This document shows positions 25,278-33,252 of a stretch of 64,000 nucleotides of DNA, in pieces. The notes beneath the pieces were generated by a model. The model made no database searches and was not told the DNA's origin. It saw nothing but the letters and a program-made list of their open reading frames with translations. The stretch is from positions 71,130-135,129 of the forward strand of contig CBESWG010000005.1 of NCBI GenBank assembly GCA_965533275.1, in the 5' to 3' direction. The translations under genes were made by a program, and so were the position numbers. Every line of letters starts with the position of its first letter. Position 1 is the first letter of the stretch. Origin of the DNA: JAUXEH01 sp965533275. GTDB lineage: Bacteria > Acidobacteriota > Aminicenantia > Aminicenantales > Aminicenantaceae.

Positions 25278-26258
25278 ATGCCACCGCGGGCCCTGATCAC
25301 AGGCGCGACAGGCTTCATAGGAAGCCATCTGGTCGATCACCTGAGAGGAGAGGGCTGGGACCTGACCTGCTGGTGCCGGCCGGAGAGCCGGACTGACCGT
25401 CTGGAGGGTCAGGGCGTAAGGCTGGTCCGGGGGAACCTGGACGAACTCGACCGCCTCACCCGTGCCGCAGCCGGCCAGGACTATATCTTCCACCTGGCAG
25501 CCCGGATCCATTCCGCCTCCAGGGAGGTCTACGAACGGAGCAACCACGTGTTCACACGCAACCTGGTGCAGGCGGCCCTCGAGGCCGGCAGCGAGCTCAA
25601 GCGCTTCGTCTACGTCTCATCCATCGCAGCGGCAGGCCCCTCCGAACCAGGCAAGACCAAGACTGAGGAACAGGATTCCTCGCCACGTACGGAATACGGG
25701 CGCACCAAGCTGAGGGGAGAGGAGGCGGTCAAGGAAGCCGGGGCTGACCTGCCGTACACGATCATCCGCCCCCCCAACGTGTACGGACCGGGGCAGAAGG
25801 AGACAGAGCTCCTGATGCGCCTCATCCGGAGGCGGGTCGTCCCGGTCCTGAGGAGCAGTGATCCGGCCACGACCCTCGTCTATGTCGAGGACCTGAACCG
25901 GGGGACGGTGCAGGCGGCACTGGCCCCCGAGGGCCTGCGCGAGACCTTCTACCTGACCGATGGTAAGACATATTCCTGGCGCCAGGTCCTCTTCACCTTC
26001 AGGGATATCGTCCTGAAGAGGCCCGTGTTCGTTCCCGTGCCGGAAACCGCCATCGTGCTGGCAGCCCGCTTGACCGACGGGCTGAAACGGATGCGGCTGG
26101 TCCGATCCTATTTCGGGAGGCGGGCCTGGAGGAGCATGACGGAGATCCCCTGGCTGTTTTCCTGCGAAAAGGCCCGGTCGCGGCTGGGATACAGGCCGGA
26201 ATACTCGCTTGAGCGGGGGCTGCGCAAGACTCTGTCCGGGAGCACGCATAGGCGTTGA
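25278..26258 (+). CDS. NAD(P)-dependent epimerase/dehydratase (extended SDR)
   Basis: Nucleotide-sugar-type or related oxidoreductase of 326 residues. The Rossmann motif GATGFIG lies at 9-15, and the active site has SSIAAAGPSE with the serine and YGRTK with Tyr and Lys. IIRPPNVYGPGQKE and TTLVYVEDLNRG are typical of extended SDRs. The actual substrate is unknown. The ATG at 25278 is 16 bp after the CehA-like gene stop, so the genes are likely cotranscribed. The C-terminal 80 residues are basic, with a weakly hydrophobic helix near 260. Confidence 0.88.
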   Translation: MPPRALITGATGFIGSHLVDHLRGEGWDLTCWCRPESRTDRLEGQGVRLVRGNLDELDRLTRAAAGQDYIFHLAARIHSASREVYERSNHVFTRNLVQAALEAGSELKRFVYVSSIAAAGPSEPGKTKTEEQDSSPRTEYGRTKLRGEEAVKEAGADLPYTIIRPPNVYGPGQKETELLMRLIRRRVVPVLRSSDPATTLVYVEDLNRGTVQAALAPEGLRETFYLTDGKTYSWRQVLFTFRDIVLKRPVFVPVPETAIVLAARLTDGLKRMRLVRSYFGRRAWRSMTEIPWLFSCEKARSRLGYRPEYSLERGLRKTLSGSTHRR

Positions 26259-26284
26259 GTTTCCTAGGATAATTTGAGTATAAT
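26255..26284 (+). promoter_or_regulatory. Promoter of the lipid kinase gene
   Basis: TTGAGT at 26255-26260, an 18-bp spacer and a perfect TATAAT at 26279-26284. The -35 overlaps the stop of the epimerase gene. The predicted start near 26291 leaves a leader of about 27 nt with no clear ribosome site. Confidence 0.65.
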
Positions 26285-26317
26285 AGAGTCCCACTGGGAA
26301 TAGGTGCTTAGAAAACC

Positions 26318-27250
26318 ATGACACAAGGCGATGCAGACTCCGGACCCCGGATCGTCTGTATCATCAATCCCAAGGCCGCCAACCGGAAGTGGGAACGGAA
26401 CATCCTCATCCGCAACTACCTCCAGAAGAACCTGCCGGGCAAATTCGTCGACACGCATAAGGACAAAGATTTCACTGTACAGAAAACCGCAGAGCTGTGT
26501 GCCGATCACGACATCATCGTGGCGGCCGGCGGGGACGGGACCATCGCCGACGTGCTGCAGGGCATTGTCCTCTCCGGGCGCGGCCAGGAACTTTCGCTGG
26601 GAATCATTCCGCTGGGAAGCGGGAACGCCTTCCGCGTCTCCCTGGGAATCCCTCTCCACCTGCCGCGGGCGCTGCGGATCATCCAGGAAGGGTTCACACG
26701 GGAGATCGATCTCATCGATTTCGGGGGACGGGTGGGCACCTTCGGATCTCTGGGAGCCACCGCCCGGGTTACCTGGGAGGCGGAACGCCACTGGATGCCG
26801 GGCTTGTTCGGTCACCTCCTGGCAGGCCGGATCATGTCCCGGCTTGCGAGGCAGGAACAGGAGATCGAGCTTTTCGACGGATTCGACGACGACGGCGTCC
26901 ATTTCGAGCACAAGCTCCTGAATCTGAAGGTATTTGACATCATCATCGGGAAAAGCATCCACTTCGGATACGGATGGAAGATGGCTCCCGAGGCCAAGAT
27001 CGACGACGGCTACATCGACCTCACCTTCTTCGAGGTGAGCGGCAGCAAATTTCTCCTGTCCTTCCCCAGCATCTATTTCGGGAAGTTTCAAAAGACCCAG
27101 AGGCACTTCAAGGCAATGAGGGCCATCATCAAGGGGAAGAGCCTCCCGGTGCAGTACAACGGAGAACTCCTGGGGAGGAGGGATGTCGTCGAGCTCAAGA
27201 TCCTGCCGAGAGCCCTGAAGATCATCTCGCCCCGCGGTTTCACTCCCTGA
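26318..27250 (+). CDS. Diacylglycerol kinase-family lipid kinase
   Basis: Cytoplasmic or membrane-associated lipid kinase of 310 residues. The N-terminal ATP-binding domain opens with IVCIINPKAAN and has the catalytic GGDGT at 71-75, then IPLGSGNAFRVSLGIP. The C-terminal beta-sandwich domain ends with the usual EGE-like turn replaced by YNGELLGRRDVVELKILPRA. Length and order match the DagK/YegS group; the lipid acceptor (diacylglycerol, sphingosine-like or other) cannot be told. It follows the epimerase gene but has its own promoter. Confidence 0.9.
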   Translation: MTQGDADSGPRIVCIINPKAANRKWERNILIRNYLQKNLPGKFVDTHKDKDFTVQKTAELCADHDIIVAAGGDGTIADVLQGIVLSGRGQELSLGIIPLGSGNAFRVSLGIPLHLPRALRIIQEGFTREIDLIDFGGRVGTFGSLGATARVTWEAERHWMPGLFGHLLAGRIMSRLARQEQEIELFDGFDDDGVHFEHKLLNLKVFDIIIGKSIHFGYGWKMAPEAKIDDGYIDLTFFEVSGSKFLLSFPSIYFGKFQKTQRHFKAMRAIIKGKSLPVQYNGELLGRRDVVELKILPRALKIISPRGFTP

Positions 27251-27354
27251 CCTAGGACAAACTTTCTCACCGATTCCATCTGGGAGATACTCCCCTCAGG
27301 GCTGCGTCTGCGATAGTCGCTTCGACTCCCCTGCCAAAATCGGTTAAGGAATTA

Positions 27355-28848
27355 TTATTTGGATGCAGCACGGGCCGCGGAGACCATCTCCTTCACGTCC
27401 TGAAGCAGGGCCCGGGCATCGTAGACGAATCCATCCTTGATGGTCCAGCGCACCCCTCCGGTCCGAACCACCTCTCCGTCGACGCGATCGAGCGTGCCGG
27501 TGGGATACAGGACCTTGAGATTCTTTAGAGGATTGCCCTCCACCAGGATCAGGTCTGCCAGCCAGCCCTGCCGTATCCGGCCCAGCTCGTTCTCCAGGCC
27601 CAGGATACGCGCATTGTTGCCGGTGGCATGCATGACCACATCGATGGGATGGAATCCCGCCTCATGATGGAGCTCCAGTTCCCGGATCAGGCTGAATCCA
27701 TAGAGCATATAGATGTACCCGGCGTCTTCTCCGCAGCCCACAATACCCCCCATGTCTGAGAAGGCGCGCACCGCCCTCATCCAGATCTGATAGTTCTCCC
27801 GCCAGAAGACCTCATCCGTCGTGGTCCAATCCCAGTGATAGGATCCATGGTTGGCGGGATGAGGCACAAAATACTCTTCCAGCACCGGATGCAGATAATC
27901 CTTGAACCAAGGCTGGTTCTCCGCCCTCTGCACGTCCCGGTTGGCCTCGTAGATCACGAAGGTCGGACACCAGGACACCTGGTTAGCCACCATGTCGGAG
28001 AGGACCTTCTTCAGCCTCTCGGGATCGGCCTCCCGCCAGAGGCGGCCGGCGTAGCGGAAGCGGTGGCTCTCGTCGTTGTAGTTGTACCAGTGTGGAAAAT
28101 TCTGAGAGCCCCGCAGGGCCGCATCAGGCACACCATACCAGTGCTCGATGCTGGTGACACCAAAGGCCGCATCATGACGGGCATCGGTCTCCTCGACACC
28201 CACATGGTGAGCCACCCGCAGGCCCAATGTGCGGGCCTCCTGCACGGCGGCTTCCATGATGTCCTGGTCCATGCCGAAGATCTTCACGCCGTCTCCGCCC
28301 GCCTTTTTTATCCTCTGGACAGCCTGACGCGCCTCTTCCGGGGTTCGCCCGCCCGCCCGCATGTAAAGATAAATCCGGGGCGCAACGATCTCACCAGCCC
28401 GGCTCCTGTCGCGCTCCTGGAACGTTTTTTGGGTATTGGAGCCTACATCCCGCACCGTGGTGATCCCGCACGACAACCAGAGCTTGTAGAGATACTCAAA
28501 GGGGATGGGACTGCGGCCGCGTGTGTCGTGGATGTGCGCGTGCAGATTGATCAGGCCGGGAAGCGCGTACATCCCGGTGCCATCGATCACATGGGCCTCG
28601 CCAGAATAGGGATCCTCTCCCAGGCGGGCGCCGCGGAGGGACTGGATGGAGTTGCCCTGGACGACAATATCCATCGGGCCCTGAGCCGGAGTGCCGTTGC
28701 CATCGATCAGCATGACATTGCGGATGATCAACCGTTCGTATCGTTGGCCGCTCTCGATTCCCGATGACTGGGCGTGGAGAGCGCTTCCGAGAGTCAGGAT
28801 AAGAAACACAACCAAGACCATATAAAAACCATCATGCCATCTCTGCAT
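27355..28848 (-). CDS. Exported imidazolonepropionase-like amidohydrolase
   Basis: Exported metal-dependent amidohydrolase of 497 residues (COG1228 type). A signal peptide covers 1-27 and ends HAQ. Metal ligands are visible: HAHIH in GLINLHAHIHD near 105-113, His in RVAHHVGVEE, His in TSIEHWYG and the Asp in GCGEDAGY. The C-terminus with ARILGLENELGRIRQGWLAD closes the composite beta domain typical of the family. Related exported enzymes act on N-acyl or cyclic dipeptides, but no substrate is claimed. ATG at 28848 follows AAGGAG. Confidence 0.88.
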   Translation of the reverse strand: MQRWHDGFYMVLVVFLILTLGSALHAQSSGIESGQRYERLIIRNVMLIDGNGTPAQGPMDIVVQGNSIQSLRGARLGEDPYSGEAHVIDGTGMYALPGLINLHAHIHDTRGRSPIPFEYLYKLWLSCGITTVRDVGSNTQKTFQERDRSRAGEIVAPRIYLYMRAGGRTPEEARQAVQRIKKAGGDGVKIFGMDQDIMEAAVQEARTLGLRVAHHVGVEETDARHDAAFGVTSIEHWYGVPDAALRGSQNFPHWYNYNDESHRFRYAGRLWREADPERLKKVLSDMVANQVSWCPTFVIYEANRDVQRAENQPWFKDYLHPVLEEYFVPHPANHGSYHWDWTTTDEVFWRENYQIWMRAVRAFSDMGGIVGCGEDAGYIYMLYGFSLIRELELHHEAGFHPIDVVMHATGNNARILGLENELGRIRQGWLADLILVEGNPLKNLKVLYPTGTLDRVDGEVVRTGGVRWTIKDGFVYDARALLQDVKEMVSAARAASK

Positions 28849-28876
28849 ATTGTTCTCCTTGTTATTCTGGAGTTGA

Positions 28877-28900
28877 CCACCTGAGGATATGCCCAGGTGG
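28877..28900. repeat. Intergenic hairpin CCACCTG-N10-CAGGTGG
   Basis: Perfect 7-bp arms around a 10-bp loop in the 65-bp gap between the HD-GYP-like gene and the amidohydrolase gene. There is no T run, so it is more likely an RNA processing or attenuation element than a terminator. Confidence 0.5.
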
Positions 28901-28913
28901 GTACTCATCGTGC

Positions 28914-29843
28914 TCAGGTCGAAGTGACCACAAGCATGAGGGCCTCTATGGCCTCGGGATGGAAGGTCCTGCCAGACAGCTGCTGGACCTCCAGCATGGA
29001 CCCGAACTCATCTCTTCCCTGGAAGGGAGCCGAACGGGTTGCGATCTTGTCATAGACCTGGGCCAGTACCAGGATGCTGCTTCCCAAGGGGACTTCGGCC
29101 AGATCCTTGTCCAGGGTATCGCTCCTCTGCACATAATGCAGATAAAAAGCCTGCAGGAGAGGCTGTATCTCTTTAAGAAGCGAGGACGTGGACCTCAGCA
29201 TTACCTTCTTGCGGTCATCGAGCGAGCGAGCCAGGGCAACCTCATCAGAGCTCAGAAAATCCGTCATCTCGACAAAGAGGGGGAGGCTGGAGCTCAGGTC
29301 CCCCGCCATAGAGAGAAGGGAGGCCGATTTGATGTTCTCGATCTCGTTGGTCTCCAGCCCGGCCGCGGCAGCGATCCGGCCCGCGATCCGCGCCACACGC
29401 TGCGCCGGAGGTGTGGCCTCATCGACGCTCTCCAAGTACTTGAGCATGATCTCGAGGGTCCCGACATAGGCCTCGCGGAGCGTATCGAGCTTGGCCTCAC
29501 GCTGTTCCGAGAAGGAGCCGATCAGCGCCCCCGTGAGGATCAGTAGGCTTCCCCAGGTCACCAGGTTGATGGTCTCGTGAAACATGAAAAAGTTTTTGGG
29601 GCCGGTGATCAGCTCCACATAGATCAGATACAGGACGACGAGCAGCACGGAAAAGGCGGCCGTGAGGACGGCGCGGTTCTTGCCCAGAAAATACCCTGAG
29701 AGTATGACGGGCAGGAAGAAATAGTTGAGGAACGAGAACTTGTTCTGGACCAGGAGCGCCATGAGGAGGATGCCAAGGGCAACCAATCCGAGGATTGCCC
29801 CCTCAAAGTGGCCGATCACAAACTCTCTGATCCGTCGAATCAT
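28914..29843 (-). CDS. Membrane protein with degenerate HD-GYP-like domain
   Basis: Protein of 309 residues. Four or five membrane helices lie between about 10 and 110, then a coiled linker (SFSEQREAKLDTLREAYVGT) leads to a cytoplasmic domain with the HD-GYP layout. The usual HSxRVA is PPAQRVARIA, the usual LLHDIGK is LLSMAGDL, and the HHE region has no pair of His. The later VPLGSSILVLAQVYDKIATR keeps the shape of the family's IP..ARILAVADVYDA motif and FHPEAIEALM matches the end. Metal ligands are therefore lost, so a c-di-GMP binding or scaffold role is likelier than hydrolysis. ATG at 29843 has GAGAGGAT upstream. Confidence 0.65.
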   Translation of the reverse strand: MIRRIREFVIGHFEGAILGLVALGILLMALLVQNKFSFLNYFFLPVILSGYFLGKNRAVLTAAFSVLLVVLYLIYVELITGPKNFFMFHETINLVTWGSLLILTGALIGSFSEQREAKLDTLREAYVGTLEIMLKYLESVDEATPPAQRVARIAGRIAAAAGLETNEIENIKSASLLSMAGDLSSSLPLFVEMTDFLSSDEVALARSLDDRKKVMLRSTSSLLKEIQPLLQAFYLHYVQRSDTLDKDLAEVPLGSSILVLAQVYDKIATRSAPFQGRDEFGSMLEVQQLSGRTFHPEAIEALMLVVTST

Positions 29844-29863
29844 AGATGATCCTCTCGCTCCGA

Positions 29864-29892
29864 TATATATCACCGGTCCAGATGGATGTCAA
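29864..29892 (-). promoter_or_regulatory. Consensus promoter of the HD-GYP-like gene
   Basis: On the minus strand TTGACA (29892-29887), 17-bp spacer, TATATA (29869-29864), with TG one base before the -10. Confidence 0.78.
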
Positions 29893-29940
29893 CCAGGGGC
29901 GATCTTCGGATCCCCTGCGCTCACGAGACGCAGGAGTGTG

Positions 29941-29949
29941 TGCTATAAT
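29941..29949 (+). promoter_or_regulatory. Extended -10 promoter of sppA
   Basis: TGC followed by TATAAT at 29944-29949. The -35 region is poor. The leader to the ATG at 30041 would be about 85 nt; I see no clear structure in it. Confidence 0.55.
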
Positions 29950-30040
29950 CGGAACAAGAGATGTCAATCACGCATCTAAACCAACTAGCTGATAAAGAAA
30001 CTAAGATTAAGATAGAAGGATACGACAAAGGAGGGCCGCC

Positions 30041-31009
30041 ATGAAACGATTGTTAGTACCGTACCTCATCTTATTGCTGTGTGGGGCAGCGTGTAGTGTG
30101 CATCTCGACATGCTGGGCAAGAACAAGATCGAGGAGGTCACGCTCTCCGACAGCAGGACCAAGGACAAGATCCTGCTCCTGGACATCAGCGGCATCATCG
30201 GTGTCATGCAGGACACTGGCTTTTTCCCCAGGAAAGACGGGAACATCCTCTCTCAGGTCTACTACCGGCTGGAACAGGCGGCCGAGGACAGCCGGGTCAA
30301 GGGGATCATCCTGCGGCTTGACACACCGGGTGGAGAGGTGACCGCCAGCGATATCCTCTACAATGAGATCAGGGAGTTCCGGGCCAGGACGAATATCCCG
30401 GTTGTGGCCCTCATGATGGGGCTGTCCACCTCTGGAGGCTACTATGTGGCATCGGCCTGCGACCACATCGCCGCCCACCCCTCCACCATAACCGGCAGCA
30501 TCGGCGTCATCTCCATCTTTCCCAACATCGAGGAGCTCTTTTCGAAGGTCGGGGTCGAGATGACCGTGATCAAATCCGGGCAGATGAAGGATTCCGGCAG
30601 CCCCTTCCGAGAGATGAACACCGAGGAGAAGGCCGTCTTCCAGGACATCGTGGACGGCTTCCACGAGAACTTCCTCGAGGCTGTGGCAGCCGGGCGGGAG
30701 AGCCGGATCTCTCCGGACAGGCTCCGTACTCTGGCCGACGGCCGCATCTACACCGCTCCCCAGGCTCTGAAGGAGGGGCTGATCGACTCCATAGGCTATT
30801 TCAACGAAGCCCGGGACAAAGTCCTGGAGCTGGCTGGGATATCCGATGCCAAGGTTGTCTCGTACTCTTACTATCCCAAGACCAAGACCAATATCTACGC
30901 CACCCGGCTGGATAACTTCATGACCCTGGACAGTTCGGAGATCCGGCAGATGATGCAGACGCTCAAGAGCGGATTCTACTATCTATGGATCCCCCAACTC
31001 ACCCACTGA
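30041..31009 (+). CDS. sppA: Signal peptide peptidase SppA, lipoprotein form
   Basis: Serine protease of 322 residues that clears cleaved signal peptides. The N-terminus ends in a lipobox (LCGAAC, Cys18), so the enzyme is probably lipid-anchored rather than spanning the membrane. The clan SK fold is shown by LRLDTPGGEVTASD, the nucleophile S131 in STSGGYYVASACD, and the base K183 in SGQMKDSGSPFRE; ITGSIGVI is also typical. Length suits the single-domain 36-kDa type. AAAGGAGG precedes the ATG. Confidence 0.92.
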   Translation: MKRLLVPYLILLLCGAACSVHLDMLGKNKIEEVTLSDSRTKDKILLLDISGIIGVMQDTGFFPRKDGNILSQVYYRLEQAAEDSRVKGIILRLDTPGGEVTASDILYNEIREFRARTNIPVVALMMGLSTSGGYYVASACDHIAAHPSTITGSIGVISIFPNIEELFSKVGVEMTVIKSGQMKDSGSPFREMNTEEKAVFQDIVDGFHENFLEAVAAGRESRISPDRLRTLADGRIYTAPQALKEGLIDSIGYFNEARDKVLELAGISDAKVVSYSYYPKTKTNIYATRLDNFMTLDSSEIRQMMQTLKSGFYYLWIPQLTH

Positions 31010-31116
31010 TCTGCCGAGGCTATGAACGAGCCAATCTCAGCACATCGACATCGTCGTGGCCCAATCGATGTAGAAAACTACACCTCATGAGCCAGTTCCT
31101 CGTCGCTGCACCGATC

Positions 31117-31824
31117 TCACTTCTTCCCGAAGATCGCCAGCAGTAGGTCTCGGTCCGCCGGAGTCATGGCAAACCGGCCGAAAAGGTCGTGGATCCGCTC
31201 CTCCATGTGTCTCCGGTTCCCGGCATGGACAAATCGTTTTTCCTCCAACTTCTGCAGGATCAGGCGGATGCCGGCCTCCTGCTCGCTGCGCGGGAGGGGC
31301 CGATCCGCAGACACGACGACGCCCCTGCCTCCAGCAGCACGTGACACATGGAACAGTGTCAGGAGTACGGCCGAGGCCAGGTTGTAGGAGGGTTGGGGCG
31401 AGGACTGGGGGAGGGTGAAGCGAAAGCTGGAGTGGCGCAGTTCGGCGGACTCCAGCCCGGTCCGTTCGTTCCCGAACATGAGGCCGATCCGGCTCCCCGG
31501 CGGGAGCTCCTCCAGCCGCTCCAGGGCCTGTTCCAGGTCCAGTGAGGGGAAGTTTTTCCGGTGCCGGGCCACCGCCGCAAAGACCACATCCAGGTCTGAA
31601 ACGGCCTCTTCCACGCTCGCGCAGAGCCGGGCTCCCTCGAGCAGGTCTTCGGCATGCACCGCCGTGACGCGGACCTGGGAGGGCAGGGGGTGGCCCTGCA
31701 CGATATGCAGATCGGTGAATCCGGTATTTTTCATGGCCCGAGCTGCCAGCCCTATGTTTTCCGGGCTCTGGGGCCGGGCCAGGATCACGCGGAAATTCTT
31801 CTCAGGATCAGGCCGAAATTCCAT
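31117..31824 (-). CDS. trmJ: SpoU-type RNA methyltransferase, TrmJ-like
   Basis: SAM-dependent 2'-O-methyltransferase of 235 residues with the SPOUT knot, most like TrmJ, which modifies position 32 of tRNAs. The three knot motifs are present: ARPQSPENIGLAARAMKNTG at the start, GLMFGNERTGL near 120, and LPQSSPQPSYNLASAVLLTL near 145. The last 80 residues are a helical extension as in TrmJ. ATG at 31824 has AAGGAG upstream; a GTG two codons earlier is less likely. It is the last gene of the nrdD operon, 53 bp after dut. Confidence 0.85.
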   Translation of the reverse strand: MEFRPDPEKNFRVILARPQSPENIGLAARAMKNTGFTDLHIVQGHPLPSQVRVTAVHAEDLLEGARLCASVEEAVSDLDVVFAAVARHRKNFPSLDLEQALERLEELPPGSRIGLMFGNERTGLESAELRHSSFRFTLPQSSPQPSYNLASAVLLTLFHVSRAAGGRGVVVSADRPLPRSEQEAGIRLILQKLEEKRFVHAGNRRHMEERIHDLFGRFAMTPADRDLLLAIFGKK

Positions 31825-31877
31825 GCTCACTCCTTCAAAAACCTGCCCAGGACCGCAGAGGGGGCGTCCCCAAAACT

Positions 31878-32309
31878 TCAGAAACGGCCGGTGCTCCCGA
31901 ATCCTCCCTTGCCCCTTTCCGTATCATCCAGGCTGTCAGCCTCCACGACCGACACCTCAACGACAGGCTGAATGAGCATCTGAGCGATCTTCATGCCTTT
32001 GCATACGGTGAATTCTTCCTGGCCCAGGTTGATCATGACGATCCTGATCTCCCCTCGATAGCCAGCATCCACGACCCCAGCCAGCCGGTGAACCCCTGAG
32101 AGTGAGATCCCACTCTTGTCCCAGATCAGTCCCACATGACCGGGCGGTATGGCGGCCTGGATGGCTGTGGGGACCGCCTGTGCCTTTCCCGGTTCGAGGA
32201 CCATGTCCACGGCGCTGAAAAGATCCAATCCTGCATCGCCTGGATGGCCGTAGCAGGGCAGCTTGGCGTCTGTATTCATCCGCCTGATTTTTAATTCCAT
32301 GCTGTTCAT
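31878..32309 (-). CDS. dut: dUTP diphosphatase
   Basis: Trimeric dUTPase of 143 residues that turns dUTP into dUMP and pyrophosphate. All five motifs are visible: DAGLDLFSA, WDKSGIS (a variant of the usual RSG or RSS), GVVDAGYRGEI, GMKIAQMLI and the C-terminal RGKGGFGSTGRF arm. It overlaps nrdG by four bases (ATGA). Placement with class III ribonucleotide reductase ties dUTP removal to deoxynucleotide synthesis in one operon. Confidence 0.95.
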   Translation of the reverse strand: MNSMELKIRRMNTDAKLPCYGHPGDAGLDLFSAVDMVLEPGKAQAVPTAIQAAIPPGHVGLIWDKSGISLSGVHRLAGVVDAGYRGEIRIVMINLGQEEFTVCKGMKIAQMLIQPVVEVSVVEADSLDDTERGKGGFGSTGRF

Positions 32310-33007
32310 GTCCTTTCGATCGTGACGTTGGGGAGAAACTCCCCTGCGATCGCGGCAAACCTGGAAAGATCCTCACTGCTGCAGGAAGGTTTCTCTGCAT
32401 ACCCCGGATCCAGTGTGCGGCCCGGAGAAAACGGCTGCAGCCGGTATTCTTCCGCGCCCCCCTTGAGCATCGCGGCGATCGCCCTGATATCCTCGCCGGA
32501 CAGCAGGCCGGGCACGACCGTGGTCCGGAATACATGGCGGCATCCGGATTCCCGAAGAACGGCGATGCTCTCCTTGATGGCGTCCGTTTCCACAGGCACG
32601 CCCGTAGCCTGGGCATACTTCTCGAGGGGGGCCTTCACGTCCATGGCCACGAAATCTACCAACGCTCCAGCGATCATTTCCCGCAGCCGTCCGGGATAGC
32701 ACCCGTTTGTGTCGAGTTTAACCAGAAATCCCATTTCCTTAATGGCGGAGAGAAGATCGCCCACGTCCCCGTGCATGAGGGGTTCTCCCCCCGTGACACA
32801 GACGGCCTCGAGGAAACCTCGGCGCACGTCCAGGAACTCAAGGAACTCCTCCCGGGGTATGGTGCTGAGAGAGGCCGGTTTCAGGACCAGATCGGCATTG
32901 TGGCAGTAGGGGCAACGAAGGTTACACCCTCCGGTGAAGACCGTTGCCGAGAGGTGTCCGGGAAAATCCCGGGGGGCGAGCTTCTCTAACCCCTTGATCT
33001 CAACCAA
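32306..33007 (-). CDS. nrdG: Anaerobic ribonucleotide reductase activating enzyme
   Basis: Radical SAM protein of 233 residues that makes the glycyl radical on NrdD. The cluster motif GGCNLRCPYCHN puts Cys at 28, 32 and 35. CVTGGEPLMHGDV is the usual GGEP motif, and LVKLDTNGCYPG and FVAMDVKAPLEKY follow. It resembles the NrdG2/pyruvate-formate-lyase-activase-like group. It starts inside the end of the glutaredoxin-like gene (22-nt overlap) and overlaps dut by four bases. Confidence 0.93.
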   Translation of the reverse strand: MVEIKGLEKLAPRDFPGHLSATVFTGGCNLRCPYCHNADLVLKPASLSTIPREEFLEFLDVRRGFLEAVCVTGGEPLMHGDVGDLLSAIKEMGFLVKLDTNGCYPGRLREMIAGALVDFVAMDVKAPLEKYAQATGVPVETDAIKESIAVLRESGCRHVFRTTVVPGLLSGEDIRAIAAMLKGGAEEYRLQPFSPGRTLDPGYAEKPSCSSEDLSRFAAIAGEFLPNVTIERT

Positions 33008-33252
33008 TCCGTCAATCCATCCGAATCGTTGACGACAGCGAGGACTTCGTTCTCCTCTTCGATGACCAGTGTGGGAAGAATGATGCCGCCCTTGTCATCC
33101 CGCTTGATCACTCTCAGATAGTCCCGGATCTTGAGCTTCCCCTCCCTGCGCGTGAGATTGTACTCGTCGCCGCCCAGTTCGGTGGTCTGGAGTTGGGACT
33201 TCAGGCCATCACACTTTTGGCAGTTCGGATACGTGAACAGCAGGTACTTCAT
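32986..33252 (-). CDS. Glutaredoxin-like protein between nrdD and nrdG
   Basis: Small thioredoxin-fold protein of 88 residues. It has the active-site pair C11/C14 in FTYPNCQKCDG and a cis-proline segment GIILPTLVI, followed by EVLAVVND. It starts 44 nt inside the 3' end of nrdD (with GGAG ahead of its ATG) and ends 22 nt inside nrdG, so it is coded as an integral part of the class III reductase operon. By position it is the likely thiol electron donor to NrdD in place of formate. The long upstream frame has no similarity and is ignored. Confidence 0.8.
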   Translation of the reverse strand: MKYLLFTYPNCQKCDGLKSQLQTTELGGDEYNLTRREGKLKIRDYLRVIKRDDKGGIILPTLVIEEENEVLAVVNDSDGLTDWLRSRG

